Below are positions 1-13,600 of a DNA stretch of 64,000 bases, in pieces (positions within the stretch are counted from its first letter, which is position 1; each line of letters starts with the position of its first letter). Under the pieces are notes generated by a model. That model was not told the DNA's origin, made no database searches, and was given only the letters and a program-made list of their open reading frames with translations. Both the position numbers and the translations under genes were made by a program. Source of the DNA: Heterohyrax brucei. Its lineage: Eukaryota > Chordata > Mammalia > Hyracoidea > Procaviidae. The stretch lies in the NCBI GenBank assembly GCA_028571685.1, contig CM053141.1:75067833-75131832 (forward strand), given 5' to 3'.

Positions 1-104
1 TCCTGGAGTATTAAACCACATTAGAGTCAAGGGACCTAACGCCTCCTCCTGCTTCTTCTGCAGCTGTGGCCCCTACTCGACCCTGTGTTGCTGCCCTGTC
101 CACC

Positions 105-490
105 ACAGCAGACACTAGCCATATGTGCCCAGTGAGCCTTTGAAATGTGGCTACACGTGGAGTATGCATAACATACTTAATAAATTTCAAATACTTGTTG
201 TAAAATATCTTATTAATTTTCATATTGATTACATGTTGAAATTATGTTGTTTTAGACATAGTAGTTATAGTAGGGTCACCATGAGATGGATCTAACTTGG
301 CAGCACTTGGCTGGCTTGGCTAGTTATAGTGGGATATATACTATATATAGTATATAGGATATAGTAGTTATTTGGGATATATATAAACTAATTTCATCTA
401 TTTTCCTGTAATGTAGCTACTAAAACATTTAGAATACGTGGCTTGCATTTGCATTTTGCAAATGTGGTTTAATACACTATCTTTCTATTG
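105..490. repeat. old DNA-transposon-like remnant with AT-rich middle
   Basis: The segments cactagccata / tgtggctacacgtgg on the left and acgtggcttgcatttgc on the right resemble an old mammalian hAT-type non-autonomous element. The middle (240-400) is AT-rich and repetitive. Family assignment is weak. Confidence 0.3.
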
Positions 491-965
491 GTAGGGCTAC
501 TCTGGAGGCTTCCCATCACACTTAGACCAAAACTCAGACCCATCACTATGACCTTTAGGGCCATTTATGCTGTGTCGGCCCCTACCACTGCTTGCTCACT
601 CCACTTGGGACCTTCCCGATGTTTCTCAGACATACCAAGCTCATCGCCCTGCACAGGGCCTTTGTGTCTGTGACTCTCTTGACTTGGATGCCCCCAACCC
701 TCATCACTGAGTTTTTCTCCTTTTTGTTAGGTTTCTTCTCAAAGAGCCTTCCCTGATCAACTTTCATCCATTTTCTCTCTCCCTGTATCCTGTGTCACCA
801 TTCTTTCTAGCCCTTATTGATACCTGAAAGTATATTTTTATTTCTTTCACTCATTTTATTTACTTGTTCATTGTCTGATTATTATAGCCCTGCTAGAATT
901 TAAGAGCAGGGTGTATGTTGTGTTCAGCATCTCTGTATCCTCAGTGCCTAGAACAGAGTCTGACT
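490..965 (+). repeat. L2-like LINE 3' fragment
   Basis: It has the usual L2-type order on this strand: a pyrimidine-rich clinical-like text, then cctgctagaatttaagagcagggtg and ctcagtgcctagaacagagtctgac, which is the L2 3' end signature. Confidence 0.55.
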
Positions 966-1582
966 TGTAGTCTCAGAAGAAAAAGCTCACTTGAGCCAGA
1001 CATTTGATGGCATGTTTGCATATCACATGTCATACTTGCTATCACAACATAAAACATGTTAAAAAAGAAGATTGAGAACCACCATTGTAATGAACTATTT
1101 CAAAAAATAAATAAACAACTACATTATCAGTTTGCCAAAAGGGGATCTAGTTGCATGAAAGCCTCCTGTCTTAATCCTTGAGTATATTTAGTTTCCAGTT
1201 TGTGTTAAGCTCTTGATATCCAGGTCCCAGGATCAGCCCGGCCAGGGTCAATTAGTGTATCTGTTTTCCCATAAGCACAGCAGAGCCACATTCATGGAGA
1301 TGTACTTTGCTGTATTTCTGAGACTCAAAGATCTCTCATGGTGACTGTTGCTCCAGTTCAGTGTGATCATTCCCAAAGACATGGCAGCCAAGGGAGTAGA
1401 CAGCATTTTATATCTGTTTAAAAAAGTAAATCCTTGCTATATCAGAAATTTACTAGAGAATTCAGGAGACCAAGTGAATAATGTACACAGGTAAGTGAAT
1501 CATGGATGGTTAAGAGGACATATGGGAGTACCGCCTTAATAGCTATAACTTTTAACCAAGTTGTATTGTTTTTCTTTACTAG
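966..1582. other. PTCD2 intron, no recognisable element
   Basis: This is the intronic sequence left of exon a. I searched it for the preceding PTCD2 exon, which should end in codons for a KDQ-like sequence before HLQGFF, and did not find it, so that exon lies upstream of the window. Confidence 0.5.
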
Positions 1583-1661
1583 CATTTACAAGGTTTCTTT
1601 TCAGATCCCACATCGTTCAATATTTTGATGGATATGTTATTTATCAAAGGCAGATATAAAA
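1583..1661 (+). CDS. PTCD2: PTCD2 internal coding exon a (79 bp)
   Basis: The acceptor is a pyrimidine tract ending in ctttactag; the donor is gtaagt. It is read from CAT and encodes [16 protein letters not shown] followed by [10 protein letters not shown], the first half of a PPR repeat. It ends one base into a codon (A|GT, Ser). A second AG 24 bases downstream (tttcttttcag) could look like the acceptor, but the earlier one restores the family's H-L-x-GFFSD sequence. Confidence 0.9.
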
Positions 1662-4600
1662 GTAAGTACTATCATGTATATTTGCTAGAAATTTTTCTGT
1701 CTTTGCTGGCATAATAATTAGAAAGAAATAATCACAGTAATGAGCCATGCAGAAATGATCTTTTTGTTCCTGATGAGTGACTGAGTTACAGAGACATCGT
1801 TCTTTTGAGTTTGAAAACTATGTTGCATTGCATGGCATACCTTAAACTAAATGTGCCAGATTTTACTTGTGCTGAATTTGTGTCAAGTTTTAAAATATTG
1901 GTTCTTTCTGCATGGTCTGAATATTTATCTTGACTTAGTGAATTGCTGAATGACTTTCAGTCAGTGGTGCTGAATGGATGAGCGCTCTGGGGCTAACAGT
2001 AGAGGGCTCTGAACTCTGACTCATTTAACACTGCTGGCCCACTCATGACTTTTGGCAGGTGCATTGCAAGTATTGATAGAAATGAAAAACCAAGATGTGA
2101 AATTCATCCAAGACACTTATGTCCTTGCTTTTGCAATTTGCTACAAACTGGTAAGATTCTCTGTCATTTCATAGCTTTTGTGGATAGTGTTTGAGAGAGG
2201 AGTTTTTTTCCCCCTCTACAAATAAAATTCAGTTACTCTGAGGACTGTATTCCAAGTGGTACAAACATTCTAATTTTAAATATATTCATTTTTAGAAAAC
2301 TGAAATCATCCATGTCAGACAGTTTTGTCATGGGAAAATGAATCGCATATTATTGTACCCTTATCTGGAAATACAGATGAAGACAATACAGAATGCCTGT
2401 TGCATTCAAGCTCTGTTTCAGAGTTGTGTTGCTGCTGAGCTCATGCTGTACTCTACTAGACTAGTCCTCACTGTTGTCCTCTCCCCGTGGAAATCTTACC
2501 ATGCTTGCGTGGAAACTTGAGGGCCACCTCATATTCATCTGTGAAGTATTCCTTGATCATCTAAGCTAGAAGTGGTCTCTCTCTGCTCCAAATATGGCTT
2601 GATTGTGCTGTATTGGTATCCCATATATGGCACATACAACTCTGCCTGACGTTATACAAAGTTGGATGCATGTTCCGTGCCCCCACCTGCAGTGTAAGCT
2701 CCATGAGGCATCTTCGTATCCAAGCGCTTAATGCAACACCCCATAAACAGCAGATCTTTAATACATGTTTGTTACATTAAGATGAGCTATTTATTGTTTG
2801 AGGACAGGGACTGTGACTTAATGGGTTACAGTGGAAAGAAACCTGAACCAGATATTGGAAAACTTAGAGGTCTAGTCTCAAATTCAGTATTAACTGGCTT
2901 ATGTAGGTTTAAACTGGTCACTTAGGTTATTCATTTATAGAATGATGGGGTTTGGTGTGAGTCAGCAAACTTTTTCTGTAAAGGACCAGGTGTTGAACAC
3001 ATGTAGTCTCTGCCATTTATGGTCTCTGTCACAGTATTCTTTTTTTTTTTTTTCATCTTTATTGGTCTTTACAAATGTAAAAACTATTCCCAGCCATGGG
3101 CTGGACATGGCCTGAGGACCACAGTTTGCTGGCCTCTGGATGAAATGATCCTTTCCAATTATACCATTCTGTGAAATAGGAGGCAAATAGAACAGGTTGT
3201 GAGCATCAGTTACTCAGCATTAGGATGTCCAGTTTTCTGGTCTGAGACCCAAAGTCTGAAATGCTTATCAACTTAAGGATCCCTCCCTGAGTGTACACTA
3301 AAGTGGAAAGAATGAAATTCTGTTATGTCAGAAGGGATAGAGGCCTTTTCTCTCCTCTACTGTGCTGGAGAATAACTTATTTTGCTCATTGGAGACTGGA
3401 GTTGATAAACTGAGTTGGTCAGCCATCACAGATTCCAAGCTAATTCTGGGAGCTGTCCTCTCTCATCAAATTCAGACTTCGAGGATTGGAATTGTGAGTC
3501 ATCTTGTCACAGATAAAAACCAAGATGCAAAGCTGATGCAGTCATAAGCCTTCTTTACCTTCAGCATATCTAAAGGAAGATGATTTGGTCTACACTTGCT
3601 ATTCTACTGGTTTGTGTTTCACTCATGCTCTTGGATTTTTTTTTTAAGGTTCTGTCTTCATGGGATTTTTCAGATTAATGTTCATACTTTCAGACATTTG
3701 ACTTACATAACTATATTGTGATTGGAAATTCCCCCAGGAATTCTACTCTTGAATGTAGGAGCAGGCTGGCTCTTTACACCTTATATTAGGAGTATATGGA
3801 AATTAGCCTGCTCATACAGAGACTTCATATTAGTTAGTGAGAACTGCCTGAACTCAGATAGTGGACAGAACTTTAAAAATAAGGTTAATTTAGATTTTTA
3901 GCTGCTAATATGTAGATAACCTGGTCTGTCTGCAAATAGTCTTTCTATAGGCATAATGTTAAGTGGTTTGAGATAGGCTTAGGGAAGTTCTTGCTAAGGA
4001 AAATCTGAAATAACTGAACACTATTTATCTATTAAACCTAAAGGTTCATGACATCACTAAGCAATCCTGTCTCCACACAGAATAGCCCTGAGTCTTTTAA
4101 AATCTGTACTACATTAAGAGAAGAAGCCCTGCTCAAAGGAGACATCCTCTCCAGGAGAGCTTTGTGTTTTGCTGTGGCATTAGCTCTGAATCAGGTGAGG
4201 ATTTGGGTGTACATGACTGGGCAGAACTTGACTGCTTTCACTTGTTCTTGCTTTCATTATTTTTCTTCCTAACTGTGTCTTGAAGGAAGAGACCGATGCC
4301 TTTGGTGCCATGACAACCTGCATCCACACTTAATGTCTCCAAAGAATGCCTCCAGTTCTGGTTAAGGACCTAAAATGTGTTTCTATTTAGAAAGGACCAG
4401 GCAAGATTCTAAACAGCACTCTGAGAAAAATATCTCAAGTAACTAAAATGAAAATTGCAAGTGATCAGTTTAATATTTCATGCTCTTGGAGAGCAATTTA
4501 ATTTGAATACTCTCCAGAGCTGAATTCACCTCAAATGAGTCAGAACTGCTGGTTCACCCCATTTGAGAAGTGGAGTCCATCACGTTCCCTTTGGCTACCC

Positions 4601-7600
4601 AAATACTTTTATTCGAAAGAGTCATTATTGATTGTTTAACCTATCCTTCTCCCTGGGTACATGGAGGCCACTGAGGGTCAGAGAGAAGAGAGGACTTCCC
4701 TGAGGTCACACTGCAACAGAGAGTGGAGTAAGAGCTGCAACACTGAATCAGCCCTCTCTTGAAGAACCCCTCCTCAGGACTGTCCTTTGCCAAGGCCTGA
4801 GAAGTACTTTACATGCCCTAGCACCAGTGTTTCCGCAGTGGTTCTGCCTCCTCTCTACTTTGAGGTTTCTAGTTATGTTGAACATGCTTCTCTTTCTTGG
4901 TAGGTTTTGGGGGGGCTGGTTCCAGTGAGAGAAAGATAAATGCCAACTTTATGCCTTTGTCTTAGAAACTGGACTCAAGCAGGTTGTTGAAACATTCCAA
5001 TTATGTACCTCTGGCGGAAACATTTTATGGAGTGTTCGCTTTGGAATACCACAAAACTTCATTTTCTCTGTGAACCTCAACCCCCTGGGGCCCCATGAAT
5101 AGAAATTTCTTGATTTCTTTCAGGGATCCTTATGATAGCAGAATAATGTTCATATGATTTAGGCTATGGCTGTTATCTCCCTTCCAGAACCAGGTGGCGA
5201 AAGCTATGTCCATGTTTTCTCAAATCATGAAGGCAGAAAGCGTCATCTGCATGAATTTAAATGTAAGTGACTTTTCTTATGGTTTAAACTAAGTTTTGAA
5301 ATGTAATAAAATGCTATCTGGGCTTTTTGTCTGGGTGCAGTGACTGTTGATCTCTCAAAGTCTTCAGTCTGAATAAGCAGCTGTTGACTGAGCTCCTCTG
5401 TGTCCAGGTTACACTGTAGGCCCTGTGAGTGGAGTCCACACAGCCCATGCTTCCAGGATCTATGAATTGGTAGGAGAGTAGATGTGTTCACATACCAGAC
5501 ATGGATAACTAAGCCTTGAAACAGAGCTGCAGAATGCTGTAGATGGAGAGACGAAGGAGACGCTAGAGCTGGACTTTCCTGTCTCTAATGGGCCTTGAGA
5601 GAAAAAGCTATGTGCTAATCATATGCCATTGGTGGTGCCTAATTTACAAGTTGTTGTAATTGGTGGGTTAATCCTCAGGTACGTGAGGTAGAGCCTGACA
5701 TGTGATAAGCTTTCAAGATGTCTTAGCTATTTTTATTCTTAATGTCTGCCACGGTCTGAGAACTTGTTGAAGCCACTCATGTCGTTTCTTTGGGGCCTTA
5801 TTGTCTGTGTCAGCAAGGTGGCTGCTGTCCTGCTCATCTGCAAAACCTTAATCCCTAAAACTGAAAGGAAAACAAAACAAAAAATTCCTCATAGAGTCAG
5901 AGGATTCACTCCAGTAATAAAATGTGAAATGCATTCTGTTACCACTCCCATTTTTGAGTAGTGAATCACCTTCCCCTTCCTGGACCACTGAAAAAGGCTG
6001 TCTTTTCATTGAAGACACCACAGCTGCCAGTCAGCCAAGCCTGGTTCAGGCTTGCTTTGTCTGCTGAGTGCATTCGTGTTGTGGAGAGCTGCAGGAGAAA
6101 AGCCCCTAAACTTCAGGAACTTGGAGTCACCTGAAACAGATGAGAGGTCACAGTGAAGAAGGTGCTTGCAAAAGAGCAGATATGTGTAAGCACCGGTGTG
6201 ACATGGACCAGGCTAACGGGTCACAGCTGCAGCAGTGTTGCCAGCTTGAGAATGAAGAGAAAGGCGGAGCTGGTCAGCCAGAGTAAATGAGCGTTTAGGG
6301 AGGAAATCATGATTGGACAGTGCTCTGAAGGACAGGGCTGTGAGAGGTGATGCAGACGGAAATGGAAGGGCATTTTGGGGAGGACTTGGGGGAGGATTCT
6401 ATTTGATGTGAGCTGTTAGTTTTAACTGTTTCTCACTAGCTCTGTGTCCTTAGGCAAGTTGCTTGACTCTCATGGAGCCCAGTTTCCTTTAATCTGAAAC
6501 AGCTGTAGAAATAGTACTTGGTCTTTTGTTGTAAGAATTGAAAGAAATAATACATGAAAAGTAATTAGCACAATGCCTGGGATGTAATCAGTGTTCAATG
6601 AATGTTTGCTATCACTTGCATTTTTTGAAATGAGGTGTGTTACATAGAAAGGAATATTCATTTCTAACAAACCTTCAAATCCAATGAATATGAATTGTGT
6701 AACTCTAAGTTTCTGAGAAAGAATAGTAACACCTAAAGATAATGACCATTTTCAGTTCTGCCCATAGTGGTTTTCCTCAAATGTCACCTCCAGATCAGTG
6801 CCCAGAGGACAAAGATAGACAAGGTGGTAGAGATGGGCTTTTAAGATAAGGACCAGATAAGCTTTTAATAAAAGTAAACTTGGGGGAACAAAGTCATGTA
6901 AGAAATCTAAGAGCAGAATACTTTGTATTTGACCTAATGTTTACTTTTAAAAAATGTTTTCACATGAGAACAGCCTGGGGAACTAACAAAGTCGAAACAG
7001 TGATAACAGAGAAGCTAAAAAAAAGAAGAGACAATTTGGAAAATACTAAACTTTATAGTGGGAACCCTGCTGGTGCAGTGGTTAAGCATTCTGCTGCTAA
7101 ATAAGAGGTTAGGAGTTTGAATCCACCAGCCACTCCTTGGAAACCCTGTGAGGCAGTTCTACTCTGTCTTCTAGGGTTGCTGTGAGTTGAATCAACTTGA
7201 CAGATCATACACTCACACTGGAAAGTATGTGAAAAGGGTTTTGCAGTTTGCAAAAGGCATGAACCTGGACAGAAAATGAATGTCAGAGCTGTCAGTTAAG
7301 ACCTCATCTGTGTAAAGCCTGGGATGGAACTGATATGGGCTGATGGGTGCTGCAAAGAAAGAGACACAAGACGACCCAGGAATGAACATGGATGGCATTA
7401 ATAAGGAGGCAGAGGAAGCATCAGAAAAAGACAGGGGAAAAGCACTGGTGCATGGACATCCGAGAGGGCTGATAGCCCTACCTGCCATAGCCTGCCACAG
7501 AAAGCTACTGTTCCAAGTCTGGGGGACCTGGAAGCAGGCAGTCTTCTGGGATTAAGCAGAAACTGCAGACCAAAAAAGCATGTAGATCTGCATCCAGACT

Positions 7601-10600
7601 CCCAAGCTAAACTCAGGTCCATGAGGCCCAGAGTACAGAAGTTCAGATCACTCGAGCCAGCGATACTGGTAAGCTCAACAGAATGATGAGCCTCGGCTTA
7701 CAGCAAACACTGTATGACTTTTGTCTTCTCTGCTTCCTGTTAAATGTGGGCTGCTCTGGATATGTAAGTACTTCTGAGAAAGAGAGTGGCCAGCACCACT
7801 TTCAAGATTAGACGGGAGTAGAATTGCTAGAATTAGCAGAAGAGTCTTCAACTGAAGCTAAAGCTACCCAAGTGGTTCATTACACCATGTAAGAATGAAA
7901 TACAAGACTCTGTGATGAGAGATGTTTTATGTGGATCATTAGTAGCTTCACCTAGACTTGAAGTGAGGTCTTGAGGGGGATCAATAAGGATTGGTGGTGA
8001 AAAGTTGAAGAGTATTAGATAGGCAGGATTTTAATGAGACATTTACCTAAGGTGCAATGCAATTTGTTAGTTCATGTTAGACCACCTTGTCCCATCAATA
8101 CTGCTCCATGTTATAGCTGGGGAAAACTGAAGTTCAAGGGTAAGTAAATTAGCTGTGTTCTCACAGCTAATTAAAGAACAGAGTAGGTTTTTTAACACAA
8201 ACAAATCTTTTTGGCTCTTAACCCTAGGGTTTTCCTACCACCTCAGACATGCAGTGGTGCATGCTGCAGAGGTGTGTGGTACAGGGGTGCAAGGTGCAGA
8301 GCCATGCATCTTCTCTCCAGGGCTGGGATTAGCTCCTCTTCCTGAATAATGAAAAAAACACAGGACTGGATGTCAAAAAAGCATGATCTGTCCTAAATGC
8401 ATGTATTGTACTTCCTTGGACTTAAATTCCTCATCTGTTTAAATCTTTGCCATCTCTCCAGGTTGTTATGAGCTTCTAGTAGTGACTTGACAAATGAGGA
8501 AGAACTGTACAGAAATAAAGCATGAGTCTGCTAAGATGGAAATGTCCATCCACAGTAGAATTCCTGTGGTGGTGGGCAGAGGGAGGGCCGGCAGGAGGAA
8601 CAGCCTTTTTCTCTCCTTGTTAGAGTGGAGAGTCCGATAGTAAACCGATCAAAATGGACACATCTGGGGTAAGGATCACATAGGACCTTGCATTGATCTT
8701 GAGTATGAATCAGTTTCTCACAGAATTGGGTCACAGAATGACCACTATCAGGAAAGCTAAAGATAGTTTTACTGTTTAAAAATTTTCACTCTTAGGAAAT
8801 TTTTCTAACTGTCCAATCTAAATTTGTCATATTTAAATATAACCCTATTTCATCTTCCTCCAGGATGATGAAAAAGAGATAGCTGCCATTCTTAAATTTA
8901 ATAATCTTTCAGATTTTGGGTCTCTGTTGTTAGAGCAATTTTTTAATATAGATGATTTAATGGAGTCTAGCTTCTCCAAGGCTGAGTCATCCTCTTGGAA
9001 TCCTTAAAGGCAGTTTGATAATTATTAAGAAATGGAAGCCTGAGACAGAAGCAAGTAGACAGTCTGTTCTCCAATTGTTAGCAGAAATTAATTTTTTTTC
9101 CTTTCCTTTTTTTTTTCTTGATCTACTTTAAAAATGAATGCCTTATACTAAAATCTTTGGCTGCTGTCATTTGGAATTTGAGCTTACCCAGTTATTCCCC
9201 TCTACTTAGTTTTCTTTTCATCTAGATTGTTTCTGCTGCCAGTGTGACCCAGAGGGCCTGGTTCTGTATTTCTCAGCTGACAGCTTGCTGCATGCTGTCT
9301 GGATGTGGCAGGTCGTCTCACGGTGACATACCTGTGCCTACTCTGCCCGCTCAGTCTGAATTTAAACCTCTCAGTCTTCAAAGAAAAACTATAGCTTCTC
9401 TTTAGCAGTACTGTTTGATATCGAAGGATTAAATTCTACTTTTAAATATTTCTGAGAGTAGCAGAGACCAACATGGATAGATTTACCCTGATTCTGCGTG
9501 AATTCTAGTCATTTCTATAGAAATCTGATACATCTCGAAATAGAGACTCATTTCGAAATTGAATTTACCTTGTTTTTTCAGGGAAATTGTCCAGTGGTTA
9601 TCTTTGCTACTTTTGTTATTCATTTGTTAACACAGGTGAACATTTTAACACACCTTTTGCCTTAACTGATGGTACCACCCAGGTTTCCTACCACAAATAG
9701 GATATTCTACTTCAAATGTAGCAAACTTAAGGAAGAAGTGAAAGAAACAAAAAATGCAAATGCCTGTATGTTCCGGGCTTCTGCTTCTTCTTTTGATCAA
9801 AGTTACCCAGTTACCTGTCCTGATTTCTCGAGATGTCAGAAGATCAGGGGGTCAGGAAGTATGTGTTCTTTAAATAGGTTTTTCTATCACATTTTACCCT
9901 GCTCCTTGATAATTCTGTTTTCCCTGCTTTAATTTGTGATAGAAAAGCAATGTCCTGTGTGTGCCACCAATTTCGCTTTCCTTAACCACACCCTGCACCT
10001 TGAGGCAAGCCCTTAAAGGCTTTAAACTGGCTCTTCCTTTGCCCCCTCTAGTCAGGGGCTCACCTCTATTGCCCTTGATCGGTGCACTTCCAGGTACTGA
10101 AGTACCTTTACTCTTGACATCGCCTCTAAATCAGACGTAGTCGTTGAAGATAGGGAGAGAAGTTGGGAAAACTTACGAAGAAAAGCTGAAATCTTCAGGG
10201 AGCGCATCACTAATAGTTTTTAGCATGGGACCCCAAGAACTTTATCTTTACAAGTTGCTGGAGGCCCCGTAGTCCTCTTCTCACTCATTGTTCATTGAGT
10301 GTATACTGTGTGTCAGGCACTGGAGATGGAGCTGTCTACATAACTGACATGTCCTTGCCCTCAATGAACAGAACCCTGCCCAACCAAGGTGGGGTTGTTT
10401 ATACCCTCCAACTGAATAATTTCACTCCTGGGAATCAGTTTTTTTTTAAAAAAGTAACCGTGATATAATAAAGAATGATATATTTTCATGCAAATTTATG
10501 CATTCATCGAAAATGACAGTTTTTTTCTAAATGTCTTAGTGATATGAGGAAATGTTCATTAAATAATAACTGATCAAAAGGGTAAAATATGGGGAAAAAT

Positions 10601-13600
10601 AATATATTTGGAAGGTAATTTTTTGATTTATTAACAGTGTTTAACAGTAATTTAAACCTTTTTGTATTTTTCAAATTTTAATAGTGAATGTTGAGACTCA
10701 CAGGAGGGAAATACGTTGTTTTTCCTTGTTGCTTGTGCCTAGCTGATTTATTTAGTACTATCATTTTCAAAAGCAAAGTACAGTATCCAGTTTTGAAAGT
10801 TTCCGAGTATATGTAGTGCAAATGAGGGTGCCTTTTTAAGACTTTAGTCAGCTTTTACTTTATGTTAGCAATAACCTGTGGCCTGTAAATTCCTAAACCT
10901 TGGCAGCACTTGTCCCAGTTTTTTTAAGGTACTATTTGCTCTATAGCCCATCTTAAGAGGTTGGTTGATTGTCATCTCCACCAAATCTAAAGGGGATAAG
11001 GAAGAACTAACATGAATGTTTACTGAGTACCTCCTGTGTGTTAATATTTTATTGAATGTTCACAATAACCTAAAATATGGGATCCATGGGTCTTTTTCCC
11101 ATTTTACAAATGAGGAAATTAGAAATCAGATTAAGTACCTAGTGCAGCACCATAGCTGTTAGTTGCAGTGCTGGGATTCTAGCCCAAGTCTGTCGTTTTC
11201 CAAAATCCATGCACTTTCTCTTTCACCTGCTTCCTCTCATTTAGTTCTTTAGCAAGATTTTAAATTGGAAAGCAAGCTTTGCCTGATGGACCTGCATTCA
11301 AGGCATTATTTGAACTTGTGCAGGCCTCTGAATTACGAAGCGTCTAATAGGGTGCTTTTCTTAATAGTGAAAACCCTGGCTCGGTCTTGTACTTGATTGT
11401 CTCCTCTTTTTTATTCAGATCATCATACATATCCACTCAAATATGTTAGAAACCCTGCTGGAGATACTAAAGGATGCAGCAGAAGGAAATTTACCAAGGT
11501 TTGTGAAAAAACAAGAGTTCTCGGAAGAAGTGGTAAGTATGTAATTGCTGCAGAAATCACATAACAACCCTAAAGAAAAACGGACAAGAGATGCAGAGTT
11601 CACTGAAAAAAGAAATGTGAATGGCCCTTAAACATTTTAAAAGATGCTCATCCTTGCTAATATTCAGAAATATGTAAAGCAGAACTACCCTGCAGTGCCA
11701 TTTCTGATACCTTAGATTAGCAGAACTCTGGGTTGACAGCATATTCTGCTGGTAGGGCTGTAGGGAAACGGGCAGCACATTCGCTCCTGTTGGGGACATG
11801 TAGCTTAATACAGTCTCTGTGGAGAGGCATTTGACAATATCTAGGAAAATTACATAGCAGGGCTCTAGTAGAACCACTAGTAGAGCAGTGGTTCTGAAAA
11901 TGTATTGCATATACATGGGATCTTGTTAAACTATAGATTCTGATTCAGTATTTCTGGGGTGAAAACACAAATAGCAAAGGTTTGAACCAGAACAAGCCAG
12001 TTTGAACTCCAGTTACAAATGCATTTGACTGTTGACTTAACTAAACCATTTCTCTGTATTTCAAATATACCCTGGGAAAAATGTAAGATATTGTATGTAC
12101 AAGGATATTTATTGCAGATTAATTTGTAATATCAAAAGACTGGAAACAACCTATATTTCTATCCAGAGGACTAGTTGTAAAACCGGGATACATCGACACA
12201 AAGAACTGCTCTGTAGCTATAAAAAGAAATGAGGAGTACTTACAAATAATGCCATGGATGATTCTATATCTGGATTTATATAATATAAAATGAAAGGCGC
12301 AGGGTACAAAAGTGCATATGGTATGCTTTAAGAAGGGCATACCTACTTTTTTTGTACCAGTGCTTACTAAAAACAATTTTTTATGAGAGATTGAGGAGTG
12401 AGTGATGGAAGCTGTTTCTGTGAATGTACCTTATTTGTATATTTGACCTTGGGACCATGTAAAGGCTCTACAGAATTATAAAACAAAATTAAATAAAAAG
12501 TACAAGGCAATTCTCAAAGATTGAAAGCAAAATAAAACAGATGAACCCCTGTGCCACAGTGATAACTGTACAAAAGGAATCATTGCCAAGTCATTTGAAT
12601 TATGGTCATTGGTACATCTCTTTGTTGTTGTGTGGCACCATGTCCTATCTGACAGAATAGCCCTGACCCATAGGGTTTCCTAGGCTGTAATCTCTGTGGG
12701 AGCAAATTGCTAAGTCTTTTCTCCTGGGAACCTGTTGGAATTCAGCCACTGGTGGGTTCAAACCACAGACCTTTTAGTTAGCAGCTGAATGCTGAATTCT
12801 TTTGCCACCAGGGTTCCGTAACAATGTAAAGAAATCATAGATATTTGAGATGATCATATTGTTGATAGCAGCGCTGTAATTGTTATTTTCATCAATGGCG
12901 TATCAGCTGATCTTTCCTCCTTCCTTTTTCCCTCCCTTTTCTCGCCTTTTATAGCACTGGTGCAGACCCAACATCTGAGGAAGCAGGAACAAGTAGGGAA
13001 CAGGTGGCTTCTTTCTGCCCCTCTGCCACACTAAGGCTTTCCTAGCCTTGTCCCATTTCCTCACATCTACCCATAGGCTTCTGCCTGCGGTCAAAGGCAG
13101 TTGATCAGGAAACTGACTAAATCTGGTTAGGATGAAATCTACAGCTTCTTTTGTTTCAAGTCTTGGTTCTGTAGGTCATTACCCACAATCTCTTGGAGTA
13201 TATTTAGAAAGAGTTGCTGTGAGTCGCAGTCGTCTTGATAGCAATGGGTTTGGTTTGGGGTTTAGGGGAAATGAAAATATAAAAAGATTTTACAGTACAC
13301 AGTTAAGTATGTGTACGTGCCTGCCATATTGGCACAACTTCAGTGTTCTATTTTTTTTATTTGATTTTTCCCATAAAGCTTTTAAGAAAGGTTTTTCTTA
13401 GAAAACTCACCCTGTAGTTCAGTGTATTCCCCTGGTTATTGTGGGACCCTCTCAGAGAACAGCTTAATGAGTCAAGAGCTTGGAGCTTGTTCCAAGTATG
13501 TGTGTGAGACCACATGAGGGATGTCCCATTTCCATAAAGCTCTGCATTTTACAAATGCGTACATGTCTATGTAATAGGCATACTTGTACATCCAAATATT

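Noticed and set aside
1350..1492. Possible extra PTCD2 exon ending at gtaagtgaat
   Set aside because: The donor-like site is good, but the translation does not fit the sequence expected before HLQGFFSD.
7060..7204. A functional tRNA gene
   Set aside because: A- and B-box-like text is present, but the cloverleaf is not conserved and the sequence continues as a SINE.
11557..11916. 119-codon minus-strand frame overlapping PTCD2 intron
   Set aside because: It lies in L1 and hAT sequence.
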